Source: Gammaproteobacteria bacterium (GTDB taxonomy: Bacteria; Pseudomonadota; Gammaproteobacteria; Pseudomonadales; Halieaceae). Taken from it: DNA of 64,000 nt. A model generated the notes under the pieces. The model saw nothing but the letters and a program-made list of their open reading frames with translations, did not search any database and had not been told where the DNA came from. The stretch spans positions 62,001 through 126,000 of the forward strand of contig JAUICG010000008.1 of the NCBI GenBank assembly GCA_030427485.1, given 5' to 3'. Below are positions 34,661 to 43,642 of the stretch, in pieces; position 1 is the stretch's first letter; every line of letters starts with the position of its first letter. The translations under genes were made by a program, and so were the position numbers.

Positions 34661-36280
34661 TTATTGTTGCCGGTACGCGGGCGATTGCTGCCCAATCCGT
34701 TCCGGGTCGGGCCTGAGCGGCCGTTCCAGTGCCTTCAGTAGAGCGCCGTCGCGCTGGTAGGGATCGCTTTTGAACTCGACCGTGCCGTCGTCCCGCACTT
34801 CCACAGTCCAGTACACCAGGTAAATCGGCATGGGCTGGCGCAGCGAGACCCGTTTGGTTTTCTGTTCACCTATCACTCTGGCAATTGCCGCCTGGTCCCA
34901 GGCCGGGTCGTCCAGCAGCAACTCGGCGAGTTCCATGATCTCTTCCACCCGGATACAGCCCGAGCTGAAAGTGCGCTCGCTGCGGCTGAACAGGTCTTTG
35001 CTGGGGGTGTCGTGCAGGTACACCATGTGCTCATTGGGGAACATCACCTTCAGCCGACCGAGTGAATTGTTGGGCCCCGGCCGCTGGCGGAGCAGGTAAG
35101 GAAAGCCCTGCTGCGGATAAAGCTGCCAGTTGACGGATGCCGGGTCCACCACTTTCCCGTCCCGGGTCAGCACCTGCATATTCTTGGTCTGCAGGTAGCC
35201 GGGATCGCGTTTGATCGCGGGCAGAGTATCCTTCTTAAGTATAGTGGGTGGAACGGTCCAGGTCGGGTTGAATTCGATGTAGGTGATGCGGTCGCGAAAA
35301 GTCGGGGTACTGCGGTAGGGACGTCCCACCTGTGCGCGGCTGCGGAGCAGGCGCTGGCCATCGCGGAACAATGAGACTTCAAATCCCGCAATGTCAACGA
35401 TTACCGCCGTCGCGGGTATATCCTGTAGTACGCGAGATCGTTCCAGGTTGACGCGGATCTGGCCGATGCGTCGCTGCACCGGCACATTCAGCGCGGCCAG
35501 CGTCTTTTTGCCGACCACACCGTCGGCATCCAGGTGGTGGCGTTTTTGAAAGCGTATCGTTGCCTGCTCTAGGATATCGTCAAATACGGTGGATTCGGGG
35601 CTCGCGTGGGCAGGTAAATCCCCTTCGACCAGCAGGCGGCGGCGCAGCTGGATCACCCGTAATCCGCTATCACCCGGATGCAGGGTGGGGCCGGGATCGA
35701 CGGTCGTCCAGCCACCGGCCGCTTCAATGCTACGGTACTTCGCCAATGCGCCCACAAGTTGCCGGTACATCGGGCTGGTGGGCTTCAGTTGCTCCAGCCC
35801 GGACAGGATGCCGCCGTTGCTGACGACGTCCGCTGCCCACTGCACCGGATCTATCTGCGGCAGTTTGCGGTCGAAATTCCACGAGGAGACGTAGTCCCTG
35901 GGGTCGACCTTGCCGAAAGCATAGTGGTAGGTGAGGCGCACCAGGGCGTCCGTTAACAGCAGGTCGCGCGAAGCGCTATCGAGCGCAAGTGTTCCGTCGA
36001 GGAGGGCCTGTACCTGGCGTTGATGGTAGTCATCGGGGTTCATGCCCTCGCGCTCGGCTTCGTAAATGGCGGCGGAGAGTTCGTTCAGTGCGATGGGCTT
36101 GGTCCAGGCCGGTTCGTAGTGCTTGCCGGCATAGAACGATTGGGTAACCGGAAGGTCATACACGGTCTCGCCGGCGATAACCACCTGGCCCTGCGCAGCG
36201 AGCTGTTGCAACAGGGATTGCATTGGCCCCCCGGCCAGCCCCCGCTGCGGCAGGAGCGAGAGGGCGCAGAGGCACAACAC
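34661..36280 (-). CDS. YcbB/LdtD-type L,D-transpeptidase
   Basis: Encodes 539 residues from the first standard start, a GTG at 36280, giving MLCLCALSLLPQRGLAGG as a rather weak signal. The frame stays open upstream with a stretch reading RYSLDIRLACV, so a non-ATG start (a CTG near 36300) would give a better signal peptide. Domains in order are an N-terminal helical region (SAAIYEAEREGMNPDDYH), a peptidoglycan-binding domain (LHPGDSGLRVIQLRRRL, LDADGVVGKKTLAALN), and a YkuD catalytic domain with VYLHDTPSKDLFSRSERTFSSGCIRVEE, where Cys is the nucleophile. The enzyme makes 3-3 cross-links in periplasmic peptidoglycan. It is divergent from the Na/Pi cotransporter gene. Confidence 0.9.
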   Translation of the reverse strand: MLCLCALSLLPQRGLAGGPMQSLLQQLAAQGQVVIAGETVYDLPVTQSFYAGKHYEPAWTKPIALNELSAAIYEAEREGMNPDDYHQRQVQALLDGTLALDSASRDLLLTDALVRLTYHYAFGKVDPRDYVSSWNFDRKLPQIDPVQWAADVVSNGGILSGLEQLKPTSPMYRQLVGALAKYRSIEAAGGWTTVDPGPTLHPGDSGLRVIQLRRRLLVEGDLPAHASPESTVFDDILEQATIRFQKRHHLDADGVVGKKTLAALNVPVQRRIGQIRVNLERSRVLQDIPATAVIVDIAGFEVSLFRDGQRLLRSRAQVGRPYRSTPTFRDRITYIEFNPTWTVPPTILKKDTLPAIKRDPGYLQTKNMQVLTRDGKVVDPASVNWQLYPQQGFPYLLRQRPGPNNSLGRLKVMFPNEHMVYLHDTPSKDLFSRSERTFSSGCIRVEEIMELAELLLDDPAWDQAAIARVIGEQKTKRVSLRQPMPIYLVYWTVEVRDDGTVEFKSDPYQRDGALLKALERPLRPDPERIGQQSPAYRQQ

Positions 36281-36572
36281 ACAGGCCAGCCTGATATCCA
36301 GGCTATATCGGTGGTATGGAGTGTTGATTACCGTTGCCCCTTCAAGGTTGCCACTTTAAGAACAGTCCCTGCCCTGCCATTGGATTGTATATGGCGCGGG
36401 AGAATATCGCACCCTCAGGCTTCCCGCGTTGCCGCAGGCTGCTCCCCAAGCGTGCTTCTGATTGTGCTTTGACGCTTCCGGGCTGCAGGTTTTACACTTC
36501 ACCGCTGTAGTGAAAACAGAAGCTGTTTGCTGTCCACGGCCAACGGATGGCTGGTCAGTCGGGGCCCACGCT
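36281..36572. other. Divergent intergenic region, about 290 bp
   Basis: Lies between the starts of the L,D-transpeptidase gene and the Na/Pi cotransporter gene. Part of it may be coding at either end, because the transpeptidase frame is open upstream without a standard start and the cotransporter frame is open back to 36462. I saw no recognisable RNA gene or strong promoter; a possible -35 TTGACG lies near 36468. Confidence 0.4.
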
Positions 36573-38198
36573 ATGGAACATTTCCACATCTTCACGGCCG
36601 GTTTGACTGCCGTGATCCTGTTTATCTTCGGGCTGCAGAATTTTTCCAGGGAAGTTGAAGCGCTGGCCGGCGAGAAATTCCGCAAGGCGCTGGCCAAAGC
36701 AACGAATATCCCGATCGTCGGCCTGCTCATCGGGGCGGCCGTGACCGCCGTCATCCAGTCCAGTTCCGCCACCTCGGTGATCGCCATCGGACTGGTTAAC
36801 GCCGGTGTGCTGTCTTTTAAAAACAGTATCGGGATCATATTCGGGTCCAATATCGGGACCACGGTGACAGCGCAGCTGGTGGCCTTCAAGTTGACAGCGT
36901 TTGCGCCCGTCCTGATTGTTGCCGGTTTTTTCCTGTCCCTGCTCCACTCGCGGTATTCCATTTTTGGCAAGTCCATCTTTTATTTTGGTTTTGTTTTCTT
37001 TTCCCTGAACCTGATCTCGTCTTCACTGCAGCCGCTGCAGAACGACCCGGTGCTGATAGGCTATCTCACGCAACCTCAAAATCCGCTGTACGCGATACTG
37101 CTGGGTTGCCTGTTTACGGCTCTGGTGCAGTCGAGTTCGGTGACTACCGGGCTGGCCATCATATTTACCCAGCAGGGATTGATGGGTGTTGAAAACGCAA
37201 TCCCGCTGATTATGGGAGCCAATATCGGTACCTCCGCGACGGCGTTGATCGCCATATTCAATATGGATATTGCAGCGAAGAAGACCGCGCTCAGCCACCT
37301 GTTGTTCAATGTCGGCGGCGTGCTCGTATTCCTGCCCCTGTTCCTGTTGTTCAAATCCAGTATCGATGGTCTGGGTACCAGCCCCGCCATAGTGCTCGCC
37401 AATTTCCATATGGCGTTCAATGTATTGACCGGCGTGCTGTTCATCGTATTCATCAACCCGTTTGCACGGTTCATAGACATTTTGCTTGGCCAGGGAAAAA
37501 TGGATTTCGAGCGGCTGGCTATCCCGGTCGTCGGACGGGAAGACAGCTACGAGACGACCAAAGCTGCGCTGGACAGGAATATTGTGCCGCTGCTGGAGTT
37601 TCTGCAGGAAAACTACAATCTTGTCACCCTCTCTGTGGAATCCAACTATCGCAATGTGTACGACGCTTCATCCAAACGTATTGACTACCTGCACTTTATC
37701 CACGATGAGTACCTGGGTTATTTCTCCAATGTTGTGACCACGGTGACCGATGTACGCCAGTCCAGGGAGATGCTGAAAGTGATCACCCTGTACGATTATC
37801 TTTTCCAGGTTCACGATTCCATTGAGGACCTTTTCACCACGAAGAAGGTGATCGACAAACACTACATCGAACTGGGCAGCGATCTGATTCTGATCGTGAG
37901 GAAGCTGTCCAGTGAGACGCTGGAGTTGTTCGACGAAATCAGTACGGCCCTGCTGGAAAATCGTCCTCCCGACATTTCCTCCCGGGTGCGCGAACTGCGC
38001 GAGGCGTTGGATGACGCCAATCGGGACCTGCTGAAACTGTTGGCGAAATCAGAGCGCGAGGACGCGGGAGTCCTGTCGAATTTCGTGACCTTCTCGCGCC
38101 GACTGACAGACAAACTGGTGAATTTCGCTAGGCTGGCGGTCGCCGATGGCATCGTCGGCGAATCTCAGGCCGAGACTGTCGAGTCCGCGCAGACCTGA
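36573..38198 (+). CDS. Na/Pi cotransporter family protein with PhoU-like tail
   Basis: Encodes 541 residues from the ATG at 36573 (MEHFHIFTAGLTAVILFIFG). The in-frame sequence back to 36462 is not hydrophobic and resembles non-coding sequence. The membrane part has two inverted Na_Pi_cotrans repeats, each with the QSSSxT signature: VTAVIQSSSATSVIAIGLVNAG and ALVQSSSVTTGLAIIFTQQG, each followed by MGANIGT or FGSNIGT. A soluble C-terminal domain from about residue 330 is helical and PhoU-like (VTLYDYLFQVHDSIEDLF). Members bring phosphate or similar anions across the inner membrane with sodium, or export phosphate in some bacteria. Direction is not evident. Confidence 0.9.
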   Translation: MEHFHIFTAGLTAVILFIFGLQNFSREVEALAGEKFRKALAKATNIPIVGLLIGAAVTAVIQSSSATSVIAIGLVNAGVLSFKNSIGIIFGSNIGTTVTAQLVAFKLTAFAPVLIVAGFFLSLLHSRYSIFGKSIFYFGFVFFSLNLISSSLQPLQNDPVLIGYLTQPQNPLYAILLGCLFTALVQSSSVTTGLAIIFTQQGLMGVENAIPLIMGANIGTSATALIAIFNMDIAAKKTALSHLLFNVGGVLVFLPLFLLFKSSIDGLGTSPAIVLANFHMAFNVLTGVLFIVFINPFARFIDILLGQGKMDFERLAIPVVGREDSYETTKAALDRNIVPLLEFLQENYNLVTLSVESNYRNVYDASSKRIDYLHFIHDEYLGYFSNVVTTVTDVRQSREMLKVITLYDYLFQVHDSIEDLFTTKKVIDKHYIELGSDLILIVRKLSSETLELFDEISTALLENRPPDISSRVRELREALDDANRDLLKLLAKSEREDAGVLSNFVTFSRRLTDKLVNFARLAVADGIVGESQAETVESAQT

Positions 38199-38284
38199 GG
38201 ACTGGTCTGGATGATTCATTGCGCGGCCGCAAGGCCCTGCAGTTTCGACAACGCCGCGGGCGGCGCGGTGCAAGGTCCCCGCGC

Positions 38285-39763
38285 CTACTCAAATGTCTGT
38301 TGGTAAAAATTCCCATGGAAACCATACGGGACATGATGCTCCAGCGGGATGACCGCCAGTTCCCGCTGCATGTCCACGGCGTCGGTGAGCACGATCTCAC
38401 TCTTCCTGCGCGCATGGTTGTAGACGATCGATATCAGGTAGCCGTCGTCTTCCGCCGCGCCCGCACTGGCGGGAATGAATTTCGGCTCCGAGGAAAAGCG
38501 GCCCTCGCCAAAATCGTGTACCCGGAGTTCCCCGGTGAGGTGATCGACTTTTTGGAAGGCGTTAAAGCTGTAGGGAGTGCCGTTCTCGATGATGGTGGCC
38601 AGCCATGTATAGCGGTTGTCACGCCCTGTCAAATGTGGATTCCAGGCCGGAAACTCCCCCGCTATCGCGCCTGCTATCAGTTGCCTGTCGGCAGCGCCGG
38701 TCGCGAGGTTCATGGTAAACCGGGTAAAACGCGCGCCGTTGGCCAGAAACTGGAAATCGTCGCCACGCTCCGCGAAAACATCGGACAGTCCGCCCATCAC
38801 ATCCATATTGTCCACGCACAGCGCGTCGACAGAGAGCTCGTCGCCCTGCTCGCGGGCATTGCCCAGGTGAAAACCGAAGAAGCCGGGAAACTCGAATTCC
38901 CTGACCACCCTGGCCGTTGCCAACTCGAGTACGACGACCCTGGTGTTCTCGCCGGTATCGAACTCGATGGACTCGAAAATGCTGCGCAGGCCCAGCAGGA
39001 ATTTGAACGGGGTACGCAGGAATGCCGGACACAGGATGAAAACCGCATAGCGGCCTGCAATCGCGAAATCATGGCACATCGCGTAGTCACCCACATAACG
39101 GGATGTGTTCGCGACCATCGCACCGGCCGGATCGACCCGGTATAAATGTAGTTTGGGTTTCGGTATGCCAAACAGGCCAAAGTTATACAGGTCTCCCGTC
39201 TGTGGATCGACCCGCGGATGGGCGCTGAAGGGCTGCATCGATGACAGGCGGCCCCCGTAGTCGTACTCGCCTATCGTCTGCAGCGTGGCCGGGGACAGTT
39301 CCCACGGCTTGCCGCCTTCCCACAGCGCCAACAGCTTTTCCCCGTGCAATACGACGCTGGTATTGGCGGCGTTGCCCGGTGCACGAAACATATTCTTGAG
39401 TGGGCCGCCGGGAATCCGGGTGCCGACACCGCGATAGCGTATTGCCTGTGCCGCTGTTTCTTTGACATACTTTGGCGTGCGCACATATCGATTCTTGTAG
39501 TGCGCCCGCCCGCCCCTGATCGTCACCGCGCTGATCATGCCGTCGCCATCGAACCAGTGGCCGTACTGCTGGTTGCCTATCCTGTTGCGCCCGGGGCAGT
39601 TGTAGAACAGCGTGCCTTCGAGAGTTGAAGGTATAGCGCCGATGATCCGCTCTGCGTCGATCCAGTAAGACAGCTCCTCGAACAGGGTTTCGTAGCCCGG
39701 CAACTCGCAGCCGGGCAGTATGCGGGGCTTGTGTGGTAATTCCTGCTTGAGTGCGATGTTCAT
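38285..39763 (-). CDS. Carotenoid oxygenase (RPE65/CCD family)
   Basis: Encodes 492 residues from the ATG at 39763. It is a seven-bladed propeller non-heme iron dioxygenase that cleaves carotenoids, apocarotenoids or stilbene-type double bonds. All four iron-binding His sites appear: FSAHPRVDPQTGD, MCHDFAIAGRYAVF, FGFHLGNAREQG and the C-terminal YGFHGNF. Other hallmarks are YGHWFDGDGMISAV and NRYVRTPKYV near the N-terminus. There is no signal peptide, so it is cytoplasmic or membrane-associated. No carotenoid biosynthesis gene is nearby in the window, and the substrate remains open. Confidence 0.93.
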   Translation of the reverse strand: MNIALKQELPHKPRILPGCELPGYETLFEELSYWIDAERIIGAIPSTLEGTLFYNCPGRNRIGNQQYGHWFDGDGMISAVTIRGGRAHYKNRYVRTPKYVKETAAQAIRYRGVGTRIPGGPLKNMFRAPGNAANTSVVLHGEKLLALWEGGKPWELSPATLQTIGEYDYGGRLSSMQPFSAHPRVDPQTGDLYNFGLFGIPKPKLHLYRVDPAGAMVANTSRYVGDYAMCHDFAIAGRYAVFILCPAFLRTPFKFLLGLRSIFESIEFDTGENTRVVVLELATARVVREFEFPGFFGFHLGNAREQGDELSVDALCVDNMDVMGGLSDVFAERGDDFQFLANGARFTRFTMNLATGAADRQLIAGAIAGEFPAWNPHLTGRDNRYTWLATIIENGTPYSFNAFQKVDHLTGELRVHDFGEGRFSSEPKFIPASAGAAEDDGYLISIVYNHARRKSEIVLTDAVDMQRELAVIPLEHHVPYGFHGNFYQQTFE

Positions 39764-39795
39764 TGTGTGCCCCCGGGTATGTGCCTGGCCAGCCG

Positions 39796-40152
39796 TTAGA
39801 ACGGGATATCGCTGTCGTCGAAATCACCGCCACTGTAGTCGCCGGGCGCAGATGAAGGGCCGCTGGTATCGCGAACGCTCTCCGCGCCGGGGCTCGTGAT
39901 CTTCCAGCCCTGCAGGTTGTTGAAGTATCTGCCGTTGTACTCGCGACCCCTGATGTCGAACGTCACGGTGACTTCCTGTCCTGGCTGCAGGTTGTCGAGC
40001 AGACTGACCTTGTCCTGGACAAACTCCAGGTTGATTTCCTGCGGGTAGCGACCATCTTCTACGATGACCACCATCTCCCGTTTGGTGAAACCGCTATCAA
40101 AGGTTTTCGCCTCCTGGATAAGCTTTATTTTTCCAGTCAGTTCGTATGCCAC
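39796..40152 (-). CDS. DUF3127 protein with SSB-like acidic C-terminal tail
   Basis: Encodes 118 residues from the GTG at 40152, with AGGAG at the right distance. Residues 1-90 match DUF3127, a small OB-fold-like domain (TGKIKLIQEAKTF, KREMVVIVEDGRYPQEINLEFVQDK, GQEVTVTFDIRGREYNGRYFNNLQGWKI). After a Ser/Gly/Asp-rich linker the protein ends in GGDFDDSDIPF, almost the same as the conserved C-terminal tip of single-stranded DNA-binding protein (DDDIPF), which recruits repair and replication proteins. A DNA-metabolism role is therefore plausible but is inference. It is followed by a membrane protein gene and preceded by the carotenoid oxygenase gene, all on the minus strand. Confidence 0.85.
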   Translation of the reverse strand: MAYELTGKIKLIQEAKTFDSGFTKREMVVIVEDGRYPQEINLEFVQDKVSLLDNLQPGQEVTVTFDIRGREYNGRYFNNLQGWKITSPGAESVRDTSGPSSAPGDYSGGDFDDSDIPF

Positions 40153-40201
40153 CGTGTTCTCCTGTTCATCGCAAGCGGAAGGCGCTGCCGGTGCGTCAAG
40201 T

Positions 40202-40765
40202 TTATCCCATATCCCGGTTGTGTAGCGATGCCGGCTGGTGTTTCCTGATCAGCCTGGCCCCGAAAAACAGGACCAGTAGGGCGATAGCGGCGATAACGAA
40301 GAGGAACCACACGAACTCTTCTATCAACGCGACGCCCGTTGTGGCCGCAGCCAGCGCCAACCCGATTACCGCCATGCGCCAGTTGCTGTAGACGCCGAAC
40401 AGATAGGTGCCGAGTGCCAGCACCAGGCCGTTGGTCAGCCCGATGTCCGCATTCGCCATGCGCCCTGTGACGACGAAGTAATGCACCACCTGGATGGCGA
40501 GGAATACGCCGAGCCAGTGCAGCACGATGGTGATGGCGCTTGGAAGGTGGCCGATACTGTGGCCGGCATGAATCCGGTCCGAGGCAAATGCGGTGACGGC
40601 AAAAAGCGGAACCAGCAGGTTCCAGTAGGCGCGAGTGCCCGCCGCGGAGATATCCGAGGAGGCGATGGCGAAAAAGGCGAGGACCAATAGCGTCATACCC
40701 ACGATGGCCTCGACCAGGTGTTGCCGGGAGAAGGTGCTGCCGCCCTTTGCTTCAGTGTCTTCCAT
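40202..40765 (-). CDS. Multi-pass membrane protein of unknown function
   Basis: Encodes 187 residues from the ATG at 40765, preceded by AGGAG. About five hydrophobic segments are visible (LVEAIVGMTLLVLAFFAIA, YWNLLVPLFAVTAFA, ITIVLHWLGVFLAIQVVHYF, LVLALGTYLFGVY, VWFLFVIAAIALLVLFFGA). A short acidic N-terminus and a basic C-terminus (RLIRKHQPASLHNRD) suggest a cytoplasmic tail. I do not recognise a family and see no catalytic motif. The DUF2950 gene lies 36 bases upstream on the same strand, so it is probably part of the DUF3300-DUF2950 transcription unit. Confidence 0.7.
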   Translation of the reverse strand: MEDTEAKGGSTFSRQHLVEAIVGMTLLVLAFFAIASSDISAAGTRAYWNLLVPLFAVTAFASDRIHAGHSIGHLPSAITIVLHWLGVFLAIQVVHYFVVTGRMANADIGLTNGLVLALGTYLFGVYSNWRMAVIGLALAAATTGVALIEEFVWFLFVIAAIALLVLFFGARLIRKHQPASLHNRDMG

Positions 40766-40801
40766 CTTGAATGTCTCCTGGCCGTGGTACGCCGGTTGTA
40801 G

Positions 40802-41740
40802 TCAACTGTCGTCCGTTACAGCGCTCCATGACGCGTCGGGATCGAACGTATTGATGCGGTCGGCTTCCGACCGGGTCTCGTCGCCGAGGTCCTTCTGGTA
40901 CACGACGCCATCCTGATTGACGATGAAGGTCATCACCCCGCTGACACCATACTCCGCGGGCCACGCGATAACGGCGAATCCTCCGGTCATCAATCCGTCC
41001 GCGAAATACTCGCGAGCGCCGCCTTCGGCATTGCTGCCCTGTCGATAGAGCAGGCGGTACAGGTAGCCGTGATACGGCACACGATCAGCACCCCGCCGAT
41101 AGCCCTCCGTGGCGGCGTTCGCGACAAACTCCCCGGCCGGACTCTGCGCTTCGCCTGCGGCGGCCGGCCAGTACAGGCCGTTGTGCATCCCCTCGTCGCT
41201 GATCAGTTTCAGCGCATAGATGCCTGCGGGGTCGCCGTCGTGGCCCTCGGCGGCGTATTCGAGCTGGGCGTCGACCAGGCCGTAGCAGACTGCGATGGCG
41301 CCGAGTTCGTTCGAGCCGATGCGGCGATAGACGATTTCCCGCGCACCTTCCTCGCCGTCGAGATACCAGCGCCCGTCGCGCTCCACCAGCGGTATGGCGA
41401 ACGGCCAGTCCTCTTCTCCAATAACCAGGGTGCGCTGCCCGCCCTCGCCGGTGAGAGAATGCTTTTGCTGGTAGCGGGTGAGAAAGGTGTTTCGATCCGA
41501 CCTGTCCTGCACGTCATCGCCCGAGGAGAGAATGTCCTCCGCGCCGGGCCCCAGGAGTGCGGCGAGCGTCGCGGTGTCGCGCTGCTGCAGCGCGCTTATC
41601 ATCGCGTCGACCGCGGCCTCCGGACTTGCAAAAGACAGCTGCTCGCCGTCCGCCGGCGTTCCCGCAAGTACCAGTGGCGCGCAAATAATGAAAAGCGCGA
41701 CAATGCAGCGGGAAGCCAATATCCGGAATGAGTTTTTCAT
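40802..41740 (-). CDS. DUF2950 family exported protein
   Basis: Encodes 312 residues from the ATG at 41740, with AGGAGA upstream. A signal peptide covers about residues 1-26. The body matches DUF2950: FASPEAAVDAMISALQQRDTATLAALLG, WYLDGEEGAREIVYRRIGSNE, ALKLISDEGMHNGLYWP, YHGYLYRLLYRQG, GGFAVIAWPAEYGVSGVMTFIVNQDGVVYQKDLG. These proteins are periplasmic, of unknown function, and are typically found beside DUF3300 genes, as here with 19 bases between them. The conserved partnership suggests a shared envelope role. Confidence 0.9.
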   Translation of the reverse strand: MKNSFRILASRCIVALFIICAPLVLAGTPADGEQLSFASPEAAVDAMISALQQRDTATLAALLGPGAEDILSSGDDVQDRSDRNTFLTRYQQKHSLTGEGGQRTLVIGEEDWPFAIPLVERDGRWYLDGEEGAREIVYRRIGSNELGAIAVCYGLVDAQLEYAAEGHDGDPAGIYALKLISDEGMHNGLYWPAAAGEAQSPAGEFVANAATEGYRRGADRVPYHGYLYRLLYRQGSNAEGGAREYFADGLMTGGFAVIAWPAEYGVSGVMTFIVNQDGVVYQKDLGDETRSEADRINTFDPDASWSAVTDDS

Positions 41741-41759
41741 GGTGGGTCTCCTGGCGGAA

Positions 41760-43310
41760 CTATCTTTTCAATTTGCGCTGCAGCTTTCCGTGGGACCCGG
41801 ACGCGCGTTGCTGCATACTCTGCCGTCCGCGCAAACTGGCGGCCCGATCGTGGCTGCCCCTGTTGGAGCCCGATAGCGCGCTCGATCTTGCGAGGCCGCC
41901 GCCGCGATTGGCGAAGGGCTTCTGTTGTGCTGTCTCCCTGGGTATCGCGTGGCCGCGGTCCGCCAGGCTCGACGCGGGCCGATTGACAGATGGTTTGGCG
42001 CCGGCGTAAGAGCCCTGTATTTTGGGTTTCTCACGCTGCGTATCCACACCCGGGGGCCTGGTCGCTGCAATCCCTTTCCCGGCACCCTGCGCGCCGCCTT
42101 GCCTGGCGCCGGCGTAGGTGCCCTGAATCTTCGGCAAACTGCGCTGCGCTGCGCCCGGCTCCCCGTTGGCGCCTCCTCGCTGAACATCTGCAAAACGTCC
42201 GGCCGGTGACGGCGCCGAGCGCCTGGGCCCTTTGGCCGCCTGTGCATTCAAACTGCCCAACTCGGGGCGATCGCGGCGCGCCTCGCTGATCGGGCTTCTC
42301 TCGCTGCCGTTCCGGCGATTTTTCCAGTAGTTGTTGTCCTGGTTGATGATCACGGTGTTGTTGTTGAAATTGCCGTTACCCCGGTTGTAGCCGTGCGAGG
42401 GATAGAAGCCGTCGCCGTAGCGCGGCCGGTAGGGGTAGGGAGGGTAGTAGGGCGGCGGCCTGCCCCAGTAACCGCCGCCGTAGTAGTAATCCTCGTCATC
42501 GTCGTCAAAAATTTCGTTGATCAGCATGCCCGCGCCGAAGGCCAGCAGGCCGGTCGCCACCATGTCACCGGTGGTGTAGCCCTCGTCCTGCGTCACGGTT
42601 GTGGTGGTCGTGGTCGTCGCGGGCGGCGGTGCGTAGACCGCGACCGGGTCGTACTGCGGCACGTAGACGATTTCTTTATCGGGTGGCGTAATGGTCACCA
42701 CTTGCTGGTTGTCCTGGGTGACTGTCTCCACCTCGAGCTTGTCGGAGCTCGTCAGGTTGCCCACGTCCTGCGCCTGCACGCGCAGGCGCTGCACCGCGTC
42801 CAGTACACCCGCCTGGTCATCGACATAGGCCTGCCCGAGCTCCGACGTCCAGTCGAGGTCCTGGCACATCATGTCGACAACCTGGGGAAACTGTATCAGT
42901 GCGCGGATCGGCGGCGTAAATCCGGCCTGCCGGGCGGCCTCGTCGAGATCCTCATTCTCCAGTGAGGTGTGCTGTAGCAGCCAGTTGCCCGAGTCCAGGA
43001 CTTCCTGCGGATTGGTGGATGCGACCAGTACCTGGGCGAGGACGACATCAGGGTAGAGCGCGATGGGCGCGAGCAGGTTCTCCAATGCCTCGGGTTGCCA
43101 CGCCGCGTCGCTTGGCGGCAGGGCGGGAATGGCTTCGACCTGCGGCGCAGCGCTTTGCTCAGCCGCCGGAGCCGACGCGCCACCGGGGTCCTGTGCAGCG
43201 GCCGACGGGTCCTTGTCGCCACATCCCGCCAGCGTGGTGCAGATGGCCGCCGTGATGGCGAACCGGCGCAGGTACCGGGCGTGGGGGCGGATCAGGACAG
43301 CGTGGCGCAT
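41760..43310 (-). CDS. DUF3300 family exported protein with low-complexity tail
   Basis: Encodes 516 residues from the ATG at 43310, with GAGGAG upstream. A lipobox-like LAGC occurs at about residue 30. The DUF3300 domain (LENLLAPIALYPDVVLAQVLVASTNPQEV, QFPQVVDMMCQDLDWTSELGQAY, VVTITPPDKEIVYVPQYDPVAVYAP) occupies residues 65-230. The rest is low-complexity: a Thr run, a Gly-rich membrane-like segment (MVATGLLAFGAGMLINEIF), an acidic DDDDED patch, Tyr/Pro/Arg-rich sequence, and a basic tail in which PKIQGxYAGA occurs twice. The gene pairs with DUF2950 downstream. Function is unknown; an envelope location is inferred. Confidence 0.9.
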   Translation of the reverse strand: MRHAVLIRPHARYLRRFAITAAICTTLAGCGDKDPSAAAQDPGGASAPAAEQSAAPQVEAIPALPPSDAAWQPEALENLLAPIALYPDVVLAQVLVASTNPQEVLDSGNWLLQHTSLENEDLDEAARQAGFTPPIRALIQFPQVVDMMCQDLDWTSELGQAYVDDQAGVLDAVQRLRVQAQDVGNLTSSDKLEVETVTQDNQQVVTITPPDKEIVYVPQYDPVAVYAPPPATTTTTTTVTQDEGYTTGDMVATGLLAFGAGMLINEIFDDDDEDYYYGGGYWGRPPPYYPPYPYRPRYGDGFYPSHGYNRGNGNFNNNTVIINQDNNYWKNRRNGSERSPISEARRDRPELGSLNAQAAKGPRRSAPSPAGRFADVQRGGANGEPGAAQRSLPKIQGTYAGARQGGAQGAGKGIAATRPPGVDTQREKPKIQGSYAGAKPSVNRPASSLADRGHAIPRETAQQKPFANRGGGLARSSALSGSNRGSHDRAASLRGRQSMQQRASGSHGKLQRKLKR

Positions 43311-43438
43311 GGCGTGCTCCTCGGATTCGTCGTGACTTGTCCGCGCTGGTCTGGCGTTTTCTCACGGGTGGCCGGCCCCGGCCGACAGGGCGCCAGCGTG
43401 AACGCAACTCACCGCGACGTTGACTTTGCCGTCACAGG

Positions 43439-43597
43439 TTATGCATCTTCACGCTGTCTGTCTATACTGGGGCTGTCGGCTGCGCCGATCCTTGCGGGCA
43501 GTTCGGGTGATGATTTGCTGATCGGCTTCCCGAAACCATAGATGGCGCCAGCCGACAGGATGGCAAGCGTGGCAAACACAATCGCATGTGAAATCAT
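43439..43597 (-). CDS. Small single-TM membrane peptide
   Basis: Encodes 52 residues from the ATG at 43597, which has an ideal GAGGAGG seven bases upstream. The N-terminus ISHAIVFATLAILSAGAIYGF forms one membrane segment; the C-terminal 28 residues are polar with mixed charge. I do not recognise a family. The strong ribosome site and typical membrane-peptide make-up argue that it is real, while the lack of recognised homology leaves doubt. An inverted repeat (43618-43642) sits just upstream. It is transcribed away from the alcohol dehydrogenase gene. Confidence 0.55.
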   Translation of the reverse strand: MISHAIVFATLAILSAGAIYGFGKPISKSSPELPARIGAADSPSIDRQREDA

Positions 43598-43617
43598 GAT
43601 CAAACCTCCTCTAATGT

Positions 43618-43642
43618 TTGGTTTGAGCGATGAGTAAACCAA
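43618..43642. promoter_or_regulatory. Inverted repeat TTGGTTT-N11-AAACCAA
   Basis: TTGGTTT (43618-43624) and AAACCAA (43636-43642) are perfect inverted copies, 11 bp apart, giving centres 18 bp apart. This lies directly upstream of the small membrane peptide and in the 255-bp divergent gap before the alcohol dehydrogenase gene. It could be a dimeric repressor operator, but no regulator gene is adjacent. Confidence 0.4.
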
